A DNA stretch of 47,837 nt from DAOTEJ01 sp035454085 (GTDB taxonomy: Bacteria; Pseudomonadota; Gammaproteobacteria; Burkholderiales; Burkholderiaceae_F). The notes beneath the pieces were generated by a model. It was not told the origin of the DNA, searched no databases, and was given only the letters and a program-made list of their open reading frames with translations. Positions 7,078-15,699 of this stretch are shown one piece after another (position 1 is the first letter of the stretch; every line of letters begins with the position of its first letter). Made by a program: the position numbers and the translations under genes. The stretch spans positions 1-47,837 of the forward strand of contig DAOTEJ010000011.1 in NCBI GenBank assembly GCA_035454085.1, in the 5' to 3' direction.

Positions 7078-10000
7078 GCGCCCTCCTTGGCCGGCTGGGC
7101 GGCCGCGGCGGGCGCAGCCTCATCACTTGTCTGGGCGGGCTGGGCGGCTAGCTCGGGACTCGCTCCGGTGGGTCCGTGGCCGGGCGGGGACGCGGGCGCC
7201 TCGGACGGCTTGCCGTCCTTGCCGCGCCCGGCGAGCTTCTCGAACAGCACGAAGAACAGGGGCACGAAGATCAGTGCCAGCGTGGACGCGCCGATCATGC
7301 CGCCGATGATGCCGGTGCCGATCGAGTGGCGCGCGTTGGCGCCCGCGCCGCTGGCCAGCGCCAGCGGAATCACGCCGCCGATGAAGGCGAGCGAGGTCAT
7401 GACGATGGGGCGCAGACGCAACTCGCCCGCCTCGATCGCCGACTCGATCAGGCCCTTGCGTTCCTTGTGGCGCAATTCGACCGCGAACTCCACGATCAGG
7501 ATCGCGTTCTTCGCCGCCAGGCCCACCAGCACCAGCAGGCCGATCTGGAAGTACACGTCGTTGTCCAGCCCGCGCAACCAGGTGGCGAGCAATGCGCCAA
7601 CGATGCCGAAGGGCACCGCAGTGACCACGGCTCCGGGCAGGGTCCAGCTCTCGTACTGGGCGGCCAGAATCAGGAACACGAGCAGCAGGCCGAAGGCGAA
7701 GGCCACCGTCGAGGTGCCGCCGGACTGCTTTTCCTCGTAGGCGATGCCCGACCAGGCGTAGCGGTAGCCCTGCGGCAGGGTCTCTCGCGCCACCTCTTCC
7801 ATCACCTCGATCGCCTGGCCTGAGGAATAGCCGCCCGCCGCGTTGCCGTTGACCTTGGCCGCCGGGAAGCCGTTGAAGTGCGGCATCAGGTCAGGGCCGG
7901 TGACGTAGCGGGTGGTGACCACCGAGGACAGCGGGATCATCTGGCCCGAGGCCGAGCGGGTGTACAGGCGCGTCACGTCGTCGGGCTGGACCCGGTAGCG
8001 CGGCTCGGACTGCAGGATCACGAACCACACCCGAGAGAACTGGTTGTACTGGCTGACGATGGCCGTGCCGAACTGCGCCTGCAGCGTGCCGTAGACGTCG
8101 GCCACGTTCACGCCGAGCAGGGTCGCCTTGTCGCGGTTCACGTCCACGCGCAACTGCTGCGAGCTGGCGCGGAACGTGGAGTTCAGGCCGGCCAGCTCGG
8201 GTCGCGCGCGCGCCTTGGCGACGAAGGCGTTGGCCACTTCCTGCAGCCGCTCGGGCGCGGCCCCGGTGGTGTCCTGGATCCAGAACTCGAAGCCGCCGGT
8301 GGTGCCCAGGCCTGGGATGGGCGGAGGCGCGATGGGCACGATCAGGCCCTGCTCGATCCCGAAGGCCTGCCGGCCCACGGTGGCGAGCACCGCGTCCGCG
8401 CTCTGGGTCTTGGTGCTCTCGGCGCTCTTGTAGCGCTCGTTGAAGTCCTTGAGCGTCACGAAGAAGGTGCCGGCGTTGGCCTTGAAGCCGTTGTCGAGCA
8501 GCGAGAAGCCGGCGATCTCGGTACGGTCGAGCACCGCGGGGTTCTTCTCGAACAGGGCGTTGACCTGGTTCATCACCGCCTGGGTGCGATCGAGGCTCGC
8601 CGCGTCGGGCATGATGATCGCGGCCAGCAGGTAGCCCTGGTCCTCGTTGGGAACGAAGCTCGTGGGCAGGGTGCGGAACAGCGCGAAGATCGCCACCACC
8701 ATGATCGCCAGGAAGGCGAAGCTCACGACCACCCGCTTGATCACCAGGGCGACCAGCCGGCCGTAGGCCTTGGTCAGCGAGTCGAACTGGCGGTTGAACC
8801 AGGCGAAGAAGCCCTTTTTCGGGGGCTCGGTGTGCTTGAGCATCATGCCGCACATGGCCGGCGTGAGCGTCAGCGCGACGAAGCCCGAGATCGCCACCGA
8901 GATGGCGATGGTGATCGCGAACTGCTTGTAGAGCTGGCCCGTGGTCCCCGGCAGGAACGCCGCGGGCACGAACACGGCGGCGAGCACGAACACCACCGCG
9001 ACCACCGGCCCCGAGACCTCGGCCATGGCCTTGATCGTCGCGTCGCGCGCGCTGAGGTGCCCCTGGGCCATGTTCCGCTCGACGTTCTCGACCACGATGA
9101 TCGCGTCGTCGACCACGATGCCGATGGCCAGCACCATCCCGAACAGCGTGAGCAGGTTGATCGAGAAGCCCAGCGCGAGCATGCCGACGAAGGTGCCGAG
9201 CAGCGCCACGAAAATGGCGGTGGTGGCGATCACCGTGGCGCGGAAGTTCTGCAGGAACAGGTAGATCACGCCCACCACCAGCAGCACCGCCTCGAGCAGG
9301 GTGTGCAGCACTTCCTCGATCGACAGGCGTACGAAGTCGGTGGTGTCGAGCGCGACGCGGTACTCCATGCCCTCGGGCATGTTGCGCTTCATGTTCTCGA
9401 GCGTGCGCTTGACCTCGGCCGAGACGTCGAGCGCGTTGGCGCCCGGCTGCTGGTAGATGGCGATGAAGGTCGCCGGCACCCCGTTCAGGGTCGAGTCCAC
9501 CAGATAGGACGAGCGGCCCACCTCGACGCGCGCCACGTCGCGCAGCCGCACGATGGCGCTGCCGTCCTGGCTGGCGCGCAGGATGATGTTCTCGTACTCG
9601 CGCGGCTCGGTGAACGGGCTCTGCGTCACCAGCGGCACGGTCTGCTGCACCGGAACATTGGTCGGCTGCTGGCCGAGCTGGCCCGCCGAGAAGAGCTTGT
9701 TCTGCGAGGCCACCGCGTTCTGGATGTCGCTCGTGGTGATCTTGAGCGAGGCCATCCGGTCGGGGTTCATCCAGATGCGCATGGCCTGGTCGGCCACGCC
9801 CAGGATCGAGGCCTGACCCGCGCCCGGCACGCGCTTGAGCGCGTCGAGCACGTACACGTTGGCGAAGTTGGCCACGTAGTCGGCGCTGTAGCGCTCGCCC
9901 TTGCCGTAGATGCCGATGATCATCAGCATCGACGAGGAGCGCTTCTGCACCGACACGCCGTTCTTCACCACCTCGGCGGGCAACTGGGGCTGGGCCAGGC

Positions 10001-10337
10001 TCACGCGGTTCTGGACCTGCACCTGCGCGATGTCGGGGTCGGTGTCGAGGCTGAAGTAGACAGTCAGCTGCAGCTGCCCGTTCGACGAGCTGGTCGACGA
10101 CATGTACATCATGTTGTCGACGCCGTTGATCTGCGCCTCGATCGGCGCGGCCACCGACTCGGCCACGGTCAGCGAGTCGGCCCCCGGGTAGCTCGCGGTC
10201 ACGGTCACCTGGACCGGACTCATGTTCGGGTACTGCTCGATCGGCAGTCCCTTGAGCGACACCAGGCCGCCGATGCTGATGAGCAGCGACACCACGATCG
10301 CGAAGATCGGGCGCTCGATGAAGAACTTGGAGAACAT
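7074..10337 (-). CDS. RND multidrug efflux pump, inner-membrane permease (AcrB/MexB-type, HAE1 family)
   Basis: 1087 residues from ATG 10337 (MFSKFFIERPIFA, the canonical HAE1 start). The proton-relay pair Asp-Asp is in GIVVDDAIIVVENVERN and the TM10 Lys is in GLAAKNAILIVEF, so the pump should be active. Both large periplasmic loops are present. AcrB homologues are usually about 1030-1050 residues. The extra length is a C-terminal Pro/Ala/Gly-rich cytoplasmic tail of about 50 residues (from roughly GRGKDGKPSEAP). It follows the adaptor gene by 13 bp and overlaps the channel gene by 4 bp, forming one operon of three parts. The longer reading frame upstream to 10511 overlaps the adaptor gene and is not the real start. 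Confidence 0.96.
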   Translation of the reverse strand: MFSKFFIERPIFAIVVSLLISIGGLVSLKGLPIEQYPNMSPVQVTVTASYPGADSLTVAESVAAPIEAQINGVDNMMYMSSTSSSNGQLQLTVYFSLDTDPDIAQVQVQNRVSLAQPQLPAEVVKNGVSVQKRSSSMLMIIGIYGKGERYSADYVANFANVYVLDALKRVPGAGQASILGVADQAMRIWMNPDRMASLKITTSDIQNAVASQNKLFSAGQLGQQPTNVPVQQTVPLVTQSPFTEPREYENIILRASQDGSAIVRLRDVARVEVGRSSYLVDSTLNGVPATFIAIYQQPGANALDVSAEVKRTLENMKRNMPEGMEYRVALDTTDFVRLSIEEVLHTLLEAVLLVVGVIYLFLQNFRATVIATTAIFVALLGTFVGMLALGFSINLLTLFGMVLAIGIVVDDAIIVVENVERNMAQGHLSARDATIKAMAEVSGPVVAVVFVLAAVFVPAAFLPGTTGQLYKQFAITIAISVAISGFVALTLTPAMCGMMLKHTEPPKKGFFAWFNRQFDSLTKAYGRLVALVIKRVVVSFAFLAIMVVAIFALFRTLPTSFVPNEDQGYLLAAIIMPDAASLDRTQAVMNQVNALFEKNPAVLDRTEIAGFSLLDNGFKANAGTFFVTLKDFNERYKSAESTKTQSADAVLATVGRQAFGIEQGLIVPIAPPPIPGLGTTGGFEFWIQDTTGAAPERLQEVANAFVAKARARPELAGLNSTFRASSQQLRVDVNRDKATLLGVNVADVYGTLQAQFGTAIVSQYNQFSRVWFVILQSEPRYRVQPDDVTRLYTRSASGQMIPLSSVVTTRYVTGPDLMPHFNGFPAAKVNGNAAGGYSSGQAIEVMEEVARETLPQGYRYAWSGIAYEEKQSGGTSTVAFAFGLLLVFLILAAQYESWTLPGAVVTAVPFGIVGALLATWLRGLDNDVYFQIGLLVLVGLAAKNAILIVEFAVELRHKERKGLIESAIEAGELRLRPIVMTSLAFIGGVIPLALASGAGANARHSIGTGIIGGMIGASTLALIFVPLFFVLFEKLAGRGKDGKPSEAPASPPGHGPTGASPELAAQPAQTSDEAAPAAAAQPAKEGA

Positions 10338-10350
10338 GATCGGCGCCCGC

Positions 10351-12177
10351 TCAGTCGGCCAAGACGCGGATCTCGACGTGGCGCGCCTGGACCAGGTCGC
10401 CGGCGCCCACGATGTCGGCGGGCTTGACCAGGCGCACGCTTCCCCCTGGCACCCCGGACGACACGAGCGCGTCGCGCACCGCCTCGGCACGACGCCGGGC
10501 CAGTTCGACATTGAGTTCCGGCGGCCCGGAGCGATCCACGTAGCCGCTGACCTCCACCGTCACCTTGCGCCCCTTGACCAGTGCAGCGGTGGTGTCGACC
10601 ACCGCGCGGCCCACGGTGCTCAGGGCCGCCGAGTCGGGAGCGAAATGCACCGCCACGGTGTCGGCCCGGCCCGTCGCGGCACCGCTCGTCTGAGGTGGGC
10701 TCGCCGCCGGCGTCGCGGCGGCGGCCACGGCCTGCGGGCTCGAGTCACGCGCGCGATCCGGCTTGGGCGGCACTGCAACACTGGCCTTCGCAGCGGGCTT
10801 TGCCTCGCGGCTGCCCGAAGCACGCTGCGGCGCTTGCGGGCCGGCGCCGGGCACGGCCTTGATCGGCGCCGACGACGCGGTGCTGGCGCCGGACTGCCTG
10901 GCAGGCTCGGCCCCGGCCTTCGCGGGGGGCACCTTGTCGAGCGGGGGAGCGAGCGGATCGGCCGGGGCCTGCGGCCCCTTGGCCTTGGCCGCCTCAGCAG
11001 CCTGCGCGGCCGCAGCGCCCTGCGCGCCAGGCGCGGCAGGCGCAGCCGCCAGGGGTTTGGCGGCCACGGGCGCCCCGGGCGCGAGGGTCAGCACGCCGTC
11101 GACCACCACCTCTTCGCCCTTGTTCAGGCCCTCGCTGATGAACCAGTCGGACCCCAGCCACTCGCCCACCTTGACCGGGCGGAACTCGGCCTTGCCGTCC
11201 TTGACCACCCACACGAAGTGGCCCTTGGCGCCCTGCTGCACCGCGCGCTGCGGCACGAGGATCGCGTTGGGGCGCACGGCGCCCTTGACCTTGACGCGCA
11301 CGAACTGGTTGGGCCGCAGCAGCCCGTCGGGGTTGATCACGCTGGCCCGCACCTGGAAGGTGCCGGTCTGCGAGTTGAACGAGGGGTCGGCGAAGGTGAT
11401 GCGGCCTTGGTGCGGATAGCTTGAACCGTCGACGAGCAGGATCTCGACGAGGTAGTTGCCGTCGGCCGGAAGGCGCAGGCGCTGGTTGCGAACCTGCTCC
11501 CGGAAGCTCTGCGCCTCGTTTTCAGAGATGCTGAAGTTCACCCAGACGGGAGAGAGCACGAACACCGTGGTGAGCAGGCTGTTCGTCGGGCTGATGTAGG
11601 TGCCGTCGGCCTGCTGCGCGGAGCCCGACAGCCCGGTCACCGGCGAGGTGATGGTGGCGTAGGACAGGTTGAGCCGCGCGGTCTCGAGCTGCGCCCTGGA
11701 CTGCGCCACGGCGGCCTGGGAGGTGAGGAAGGTGCCGGTGGCGTCGTCGAGGTCCTTCTGCGAGAGCGCGTTCTGCGCCGTGAGCGGCTTGATGCGCTCG
11801 AGGTTGGCCTTGGCGGTGGCGTGTGCGGCCTCGTTGGCGGTGAGCGCCGCCACTGCCTGGTCCACCTGCGCCTGCAGCGGCTTGGGATCCATCAGGAACA
11901 GGGTCTGTCCCTCGCGCACCATCGAACCCTCGGTGTAGACGCGGCGGTCGAGGAAGCCGGCGATGCGCGCCTGGATGTTCACCTGGCGCGAGCTCTCGGT
12001 CAGCGCCACGTACTCGAAGTCGACCGGCACGTCGCGCGCCTGGGTGGTGATCGTGCTCACCGGCGAGGGCGGGCGCTGCGCCGGGGCCTGCTCCTTCTTC
12101 TTGCAGGCCGGCAGGCCGGCGAGTAGACCAAGGCACAGCGCGATGGCGATGGGCAGGCGCAGCGAGGCGAGCGTCAT
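10351..12177 (-). CDS. RND efflux adaptor (membrane fusion lipoprotein) fused to a C-terminal OmpA-like domain
   Basis: 608 residues in one uninterrupted frame. The lipoprotein signal has its lipobox Cys at residue 25 (GLPAC). Residues about 45-370 are a normal AcrA/MexA adaptor: barrel and lipoyl parts, hairpin helices about 100-170, then the membrane-proximal part ending near DGVLTLAPGAPV. Typical adaptors stop at about 380-400. Here an Ala/Pro-rich linker of about 130 residues (about 371-504) leads to an OmpA_C-type domain (about 505-608). That domain has the two residues known to bind the diaminopimelate of peptidoglycan, Asp548 (GYVDRSG) and Arg563 (ELARRRAEAV). The protein could therefore tie the pump to the cell wall. 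It is the first gene of the efflux operon. The adaptor role is sure; the wall anchoring is inference. Confidence 0.93.
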   Translation of the reverse strand: MTLASLRLPIAIALCLGLLAGLPACKKKEQAPAQRPPSPVSTITTQARDVPVDFEYVALTESSRQVNIQARIAGFLDRRVYTEGSMVREGQTLFLMDPKPLQAQVDQAVAALTANEAAHATAKANLERIKPLTAQNALSQKDLDDATGTFLTSQAAVAQSRAQLETARLNLSYATITSPVTGLSGSAQQADGTYISPTNSLLTTVFVLSPVWVNFSISENEAQSFREQVRNQRLRLPADGNYLVEILLVDGSSYPHQGRITFADPSFNSQTGTFQVRASVINPDGLLRPNQFVRVKVKGAVRPNAILVPQRAVQQGAKGHFVWVVKDGKAEFRPVKVGEWLGSDWFISEGLNKGEEVVVDGVLTLAPGAPVAAKPLAAAPAAPGAQGAAAAQAAEAAKAKGPQAPADPLAPPLDKVPPAKAGAEPARQSGASTASSAPIKAVPGAGPQAPQRASGSREAKPAAKASVAVPPKPDRARDSSPQAVAAAATPAASPPQTSGAATGRADTVAVHFAPDSAALSTVGRAVVDTTAALVKGRKVTVEVSGYVDRSGPPELNVELARRRAEAVRDALVSSGVPGGSVRLVKPADIVGAGDLVQARHVEIRVLAD

Positions 12178-12232
12178 GGACAGTTCCCGAGCGAAGAGCC
12201 GCGCCGGGTCGGCCGGCGCATGCAGCGGGCGA

Positions 12233-12238
12233 CTATAA
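12233..12238 (-). promoter_or_regulatory. Possible -10 element for the efflux operon
   Basis: On the minus strand TTATAG lies about 55 bases before the adaptor ATG, in a 136-bp gap between metZ and the efflux operon. No convincing -35 box is visible at the usual spacing. Nothing else is recognisable in this gap. Confidence 0.25.
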
Positions 12239-12313
12239 CCGGCGTCCGGCCCGCGCCTGCCGCCAGCTGGCGAATGCGTTGTGCGCGACGGGTCACCCGC
12301 GCGCCGGCGACGA

Positions 12314-13510
12314 CTAGGGCGCGAGCGCGGCCTCGAGGTCGGCGATCAGCGCCTCGGGCGACTCCAGGCCCACCGCCACGCGGATCAGCCCCTCGCCGAT
12401 GCCCGCCCGCGCGCGCGCCTCGGGCGTGAGCCGCCCGTGGGTGGTGGTGGCCGGATGCGTGATCGTGGTGCGCGTGTCGCCCAGGTTGGCGGTGATCGAC
12501 ATGAGCTTGACCCGGTTGATCAGCGAGAAGGCACGGGCGCGCAGCTGCGCCTCGCCCTCGCCCGCCAGCGCGAAGGACACGATCGCTCCGGGCAGGCTCT
12601 GCTGGCGCTGCGCGAGGGCGTGCTGGGGGTGCGAGGCGAGGCCCGGGAAGTGCACGCGCGCCACCTCGGGACGCGCCTCGAGCCAGCGTGCGACGGCCAG
12701 CGCGTTCGCGCACTGGGCGCGCATGCGCACCGGCAGGGTCTCCATTCCCTTGAGCAGCACCCAGGCGTTGAACGGCGACAGGCTCATCCCCGTGGTGCGC
12801 AGGATGGGCAGCGCCTGCTCGCGCACGAAGCTGCTCGACCCGACCACCGCCCCGCCCAGCACCCGCCCCTGTCCGTCGAGGTACTTGGTGGCCGAGTGCA
12901 CCACCACGTCGATGCCGTGCGCCAGGGGCCGCTGCGCCACCGGCGTGCAGAAGCAGTTGTCGACCACGCTCACCGCCCCGACCTCGCGCGCCAGGGCCGC
13001 GAAGGCGTCCAGGTCGACGAGTTCGGTCAGCGGATTCGAGGGCGTCTCGGCAAACATGAGCCGCGTGTTGGGACGCAGCGCGGCGCGCCAGGCGGCGATC
13101 TCGGTGCCCTCGACGAAGCTCGTCTCCACCCCGAAGCGCGCCAGCACCGTGGCGAACAGCTGTTGGGTGGCGCCGAACACGTTGCCCGCGCACAGCGCGT
13201 GGTCGCCCGCGCGCAGCACCGCCGCCGCCGCGGTGAAGATCGCCGCCATGCCGCTGGACGTGGCCAGCGCGTCTTCGGCGCCCTCCAGCGCGGCCAGGCG
13301 GCGCTCGAACATGCGCACGGTGGGATTGCCCACGCGCGAGTAGGTGTAGCCCTCCTCGGTGTTGCCGAAGCGGGCCGCGGCCTGCTCGGCCGAGGCGAAG
13401 GTGAAGCTCGAGGTGAGGAACAGCGCCTCGGAGTGCTCGCCCCACTGACTGCGCTCGGTGCCCGCGCGCACGGCCAGGGTGTCGATGTCGGCTAGAGGAT
13501 CGGATGGCAT
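12314..13510 (-). CDS. metZ: O-succinylhomoserine sulfhydrylase
   Basis: 398 residues, a Cys/Met-metabolism PLP enzyme of fold type I. The PLP Lys is K209 in VVHSATKYLDGQGR, and YSRVGNPTV and SSGMAAI are the other family blocks. The DGQGR segment after the Lys is typical of MetZ rather than MetB/MetC. It makes homocysteine from O-succinylhomoserine and sulfide. It lies immediately downstream of purF, as in many Betaproteobacteria. ATG 13510 is chosen because the alternative in-frame ATG (13531) falls in the loop of the terminator hairpin. The SAM-II-type aptamer and terminator just upstream indicate feedback repression by SAM. Confidence 0.92.
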   Translation of the reverse strand: MPSDPLADIDTLAVRAGTERSQWGEHSEALFLTSSFTFASAEQAAARFGNTEEGYTYSRVGNPTVRMFERRLAALEGAEDALATSSGMAAIFTAAAAVLRAGDHALCAGNVFGATQQLFATVLARFGVETSFVEGTEIAAWRAALRPNTRLMFAETPSNPLTELVDLDAFAALAREVGAVSVVDNCFCTPVAQRPLAHGIDVVVHSATKYLDGQGRVLGGAVVGSSSFVREQALPILRTTGMSLSPFNAWVLLKGMETLPVRMRAQCANALAVARWLEARPEVARVHFPGLASHPQHALAQRQQSLPGAIVSFALAGEGEAQLRARAFSLINRVKLMSITANLGDTRTTITHPATTTHGRLTPEARARAGIGEGLIRVAVGLESPEALIADLEAALAP

Positions 13511-13514
13511 GAAT

Positions 13515-13544
13515 GAAAAACCCGCCGGCATGGGCGGGTCTTTC
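13515..13544 (-). terminator. Intrinsic terminator/attenuator directly upstream of metZ
   Basis: On the minus strand ACCCGCC pairs with GGCGGGT around a CATGCC loop and is followed by TTTTTC. Flanking A/U pairs can lengthen the stem to about 11 bp. It ends only a few bases before the metZ ATG and directly follows the SAM-II-like aptamer, so it probably serves as the expression platform. It would also end purF transcripts. Confidence 0.8.
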
Positions 13545-13546
13545 AA

Positions 13547-13602
13547 CCTCGCTTTAGCCGCATTTGTTAGGCGCCCGCAAGCAGAGAGAGCAAATCGGCG
13601 CC
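13547..13602 (-). ncRNA. SAM-II-type riboswitch upstream of metZ
   Basis: Read on the minus strand, P1 is GGCGCC (13597-13602) with GGCGCC (13570-13575). The loop begins with the conserved GAUUU and contains UUGCG. Downstream come AAAUG and GCUAAA, the most conserved SAM-II blocks, in the correct order and spacing. The pseudoknot helix is possible: UUGCG in the loop with UGCGG in the tail, the counterpart of UUGCA/UGUAG in the crystallised SAM-II RNA, with compensatory changes. CUC in the loop can also pair with GAG of GCGAGG. The target is metZ, a classic SAM-II regulon member. Recognised from memory of the consensus; a covariance-model search would settle it. Confidence 0.85.
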
Positions 13603-13659
13603 GAGGCCCCCATCGTAGGGGGCGCGGCGCGGCCAGGTCAAGCCGTAAGGCGTGCCGCC

Positions 13660-15183
13660 TCAGCCGTCGACGGACTCGATGGCCAGGGCAAGCTGCGAGC
13701 GCTGCATCTCTTCGGCGGGCGGCGGCGCGGTGCGCGCCGTGTTGAGCCGCGCGAGGTAGTCCGGCGTGATGTCGCCCGTCACGTAGTCGCCGTCGAAGCA
13801 CGAGGCCTCGAAGCGGGTGATCGCGGGGTTCATGTCGGTGAGCGCGGCCTTGAGGTCCTCGACGCGCTGATAGACCAGGGCGTCGGCGCCGATCTCGGCG
13901 CGGATTTCCTCGACCGACTTGCCGCCGCCGGCGATCAGCTCGCTCGAGGTCGGCATGTCGATGCCGTAGACGTTGGGGTAGCGCACCGGTGGCGCGGCCG
14001 AGGCCACGAACACCTTGCGCGCGCCGGAGTCGCGCGCCATGCGCACGATCTCCGAGATGGTCGTGCCGCGCACGATCGAGTCGTCGACGATCAGCACGTT
14101 CTTGCCCTTGAACTCCACGCTCATGGCGTTGAGCTTCTGGCGCACCGACTTCTTGCGCACCCCCTGCCCCGGCATGATGAAGGTGCGGCCCACGTAGCGG
14201 TTCTTGATGAATCCCTCGCGGTAGTCGATACCCAGCTTGTTGGCCAGCTGCATCGCCGCGGGACGGCTCGAGTCGGGGATCGGCATGACCACGTCGATCT
14301 CGTCCACCGGGATCTGCGCCCTGATCTGCTCGGCGAGGTACTCGCCCAGGCGCAGGCGCGCACCGTAGACCGAGATGCCGTCGATGATCGAATCGGGCCG
14401 TGCCAGGTACACGAACTCGAAGGCGCAGGGTGCGTGCTGCGTCTGGCGGGCGCACTGACGGCTGTGGAAGCGGCCGTCGGCGTCGACGAAGATGGCCTCG
14501 CCCGGCGCCACGTCGCGCTCGAAGCGAAAGCCCAGGCCCTCGAGCGCCACCGATTCCGACGCCACGAGGTATTCGCGGCCGCCCGGCGTGTCGAGCGTGC
14601 CAAAGCACAGCGGGCGGATGCCGTAGGGGTCGCGAAACGCGATCATGCCGAAGTCCGACACCTGGGCCACCACGGAGTACGAGCCCCGCGCGCGCCGATG
14701 CACGCCGGCCACCGCGCGGAACACCGCGTCGGGGGTGAGCGTCTCGCCGTTGGCGGCGAGCTGCAGCTCGTGCGCCAGCACGTTGAGCAGGACCTCGGAG
14801 TCGGAGTTGGTGTTGATGTGGCGCCGGTCGATGCGGAACAGCTCGTCCTTGAGCGCCTCGGCGTTGGTGAGGTTGCCGTTGTGCGCGAGCACCAGCCCGA
14901 AGGGCGCGTTCACGTAGAACGGCTGCGCTTCCTCCAGGCTGCTGGCCGAGCCCTGCGTCGGGTAGCGCACCTGGCCGATGCCGGCGTTGCCCGGCAGCGA
15001 GCGCATGTTGCGCGTGCGGAAGACGTCGCGCACCAGGCCCATGGCCTTGTGCATGTGGAAGGTCGAGCCGTTCGAGGTCACGATGCCGGCGGCGTCCTGG
15101 CCCCGATGCTGAAGCAGCAGCAGCGCGTCGTAGAGCAGCTGGTTGACCGGGCCGTTGGCCGCGAGTCCGACGATTCCGCACAT
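13660..15183 (-). CDS. purF: Amidophosphoribosyltransferase
   Basis: 507 residues, the standard PurF length. After removal of Met1 the N-terminal Cys2 (MCGIVGLAAN) is the nucleophile of the Ntn glutaminase domain; RGQDAAGI and AHNGNLTN are the glutamine-binding segments. The C-terminal phosphoribosyltransferase domain has the PRPP motif VLIVDDSIVRGTT. It catalyses the first committed step of de novo purine synthesis, PRPP plus glutamine to phosphoribosylamine. It follows cvpA by 23 bp, the usual cvpA-purF arrangement, and the longer upstream reading frame (to 15309) is not needed. The stop is followed by the riboswitch and terminator of metZ. Confidence 0.97.
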   Translation of the reverse strand: MCGIVGLAANGPVNQLLYDALLLLQHRGQDAAGIVTSNGSTFHMHKAMGLVRDVFRTRNMRSLPGNAGIGQVRYPTQGSASSLEEAQPFYVNAPFGLVLAHNGNLTNAEALKDELFRIDRRHINTNSDSEVLLNVLAHELQLAANGETLTPDAVFRAVAGVHRRARGSYSVVAQVSDFGMIAFRDPYGIRPLCFGTLDTPGGREYLVASESVALEGLGFRFERDVAPGEAIFVDADGRFHSRQCARQTQHAPCAFEFVYLARPDSIIDGISVYGARLRLGEYLAEQIRAQIPVDEIDVVMPIPDSSRPAAMQLANKLGIDYREGFIKNRYVGRTFIMPGQGVRKKSVRQKLNAMSVEFKGKNVLIVDDSIVRGTTISEIVRMARDSGARKVFVASAAPPVRYPNVYGIDMPTSSELIAGGGKSVEEIRAEIGADALVYQRVEDLKAALTDMNPAITRFEASCFDGDYVTGDITPDYLARLNTARTAPPPAEEMQRSQLALAIESVDG

Positions 15184-15206
15184 GTCGTGCTCCCGAGTGT
15201 CCTGCT

Positions 15207-15698
15207 TCAGAGTCCCTGGGCCGTGCCGAACAACGACGCCGGCAGCCAGGGCTGCAACCATTGAACCGCGGCCTGCAGGCGCGGCAGCAGCAGCGATTCG
15301 CGCCACCAAGTCTGCGCCGGCGCGGCCGTCAGGCCCGCGAACAACACCAGCGCCCCCACCACCAGCACGCCGCGCAGCAGCCCGAAGATCCCGCCGAGCA
15401 GCCTGTCCTCGGTCGACAACTTGACCGCCACCATCAGCGAGCGCAGCACCGCGCCGATCAGCGCGGCGACGAGCAGGCTGGCCACCACGATCAGCAGGCC
15501 CGCCAGCCCGGTACGCACCGCCGGCGCCATCGGCTCGAGCGGCAGCCAGGCGCCCAGGACCTTGGCGAAGGCTAGCGCAAGCAGTATCGCGACCACCCAG
15601 CCCGCCAGGGCGAGTAGCTCGCGCACCACACCACGCGCCAGCCCGAGCAGCACCGACAGGCCCATCACCGCCACGAGGATCCAGTCGGCCTCGTTCAC
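15207..15698 (-). CDS. cvpA: CvpA family inner-membrane protein
   Basis: 163 residues starting at GTG 15698 (NEADWILVAVMGLSVLLGL). Four hydrophobic segments at about residues 8-24, 28-50, 63-85 and 100-122 match the CvpA/colicin V production fold. In E. coli cvpA is needed for colicin V export and bile tolerance and is cotranscribed with purF, as here. Its stop lies 23 bp before purF and its GTG is one base after the SPOR gene stop, so it is part of the folC-SPOR-cvpA-purF run. The molecular function is not well defined. Confidence 0.92.
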   Translation of the reverse strand: MNEADWILVAVMGLSVLLGLARGVVRELLALAGWVVAILLALAFAKVLGAWLPLEPMAPAVRTGLAGLLIVVASLLVAALIGAVLRSLMVAVKLSTEDRLLGGIFGLLRGVLVVGALVLFAGLTAAPAQTWWRESLLLPRLQAAVQWLQPWLPASLFGTAQGL

Positions 15699-15699
15699 G

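Noticed and set aside
7878..10427. Long plus-strand open frame opposite the RND pump gene
   Set aside because: It is the GC-driven antisense shadow of a highly conserved pump; its translation is His/Arg/Gly-rich low complexity with no domain.
13564..15264. Plus-strand 566-codon frame opposite purF
   Set aside because: Antisense shadow; purF on the other strand has all catalytic motifs.
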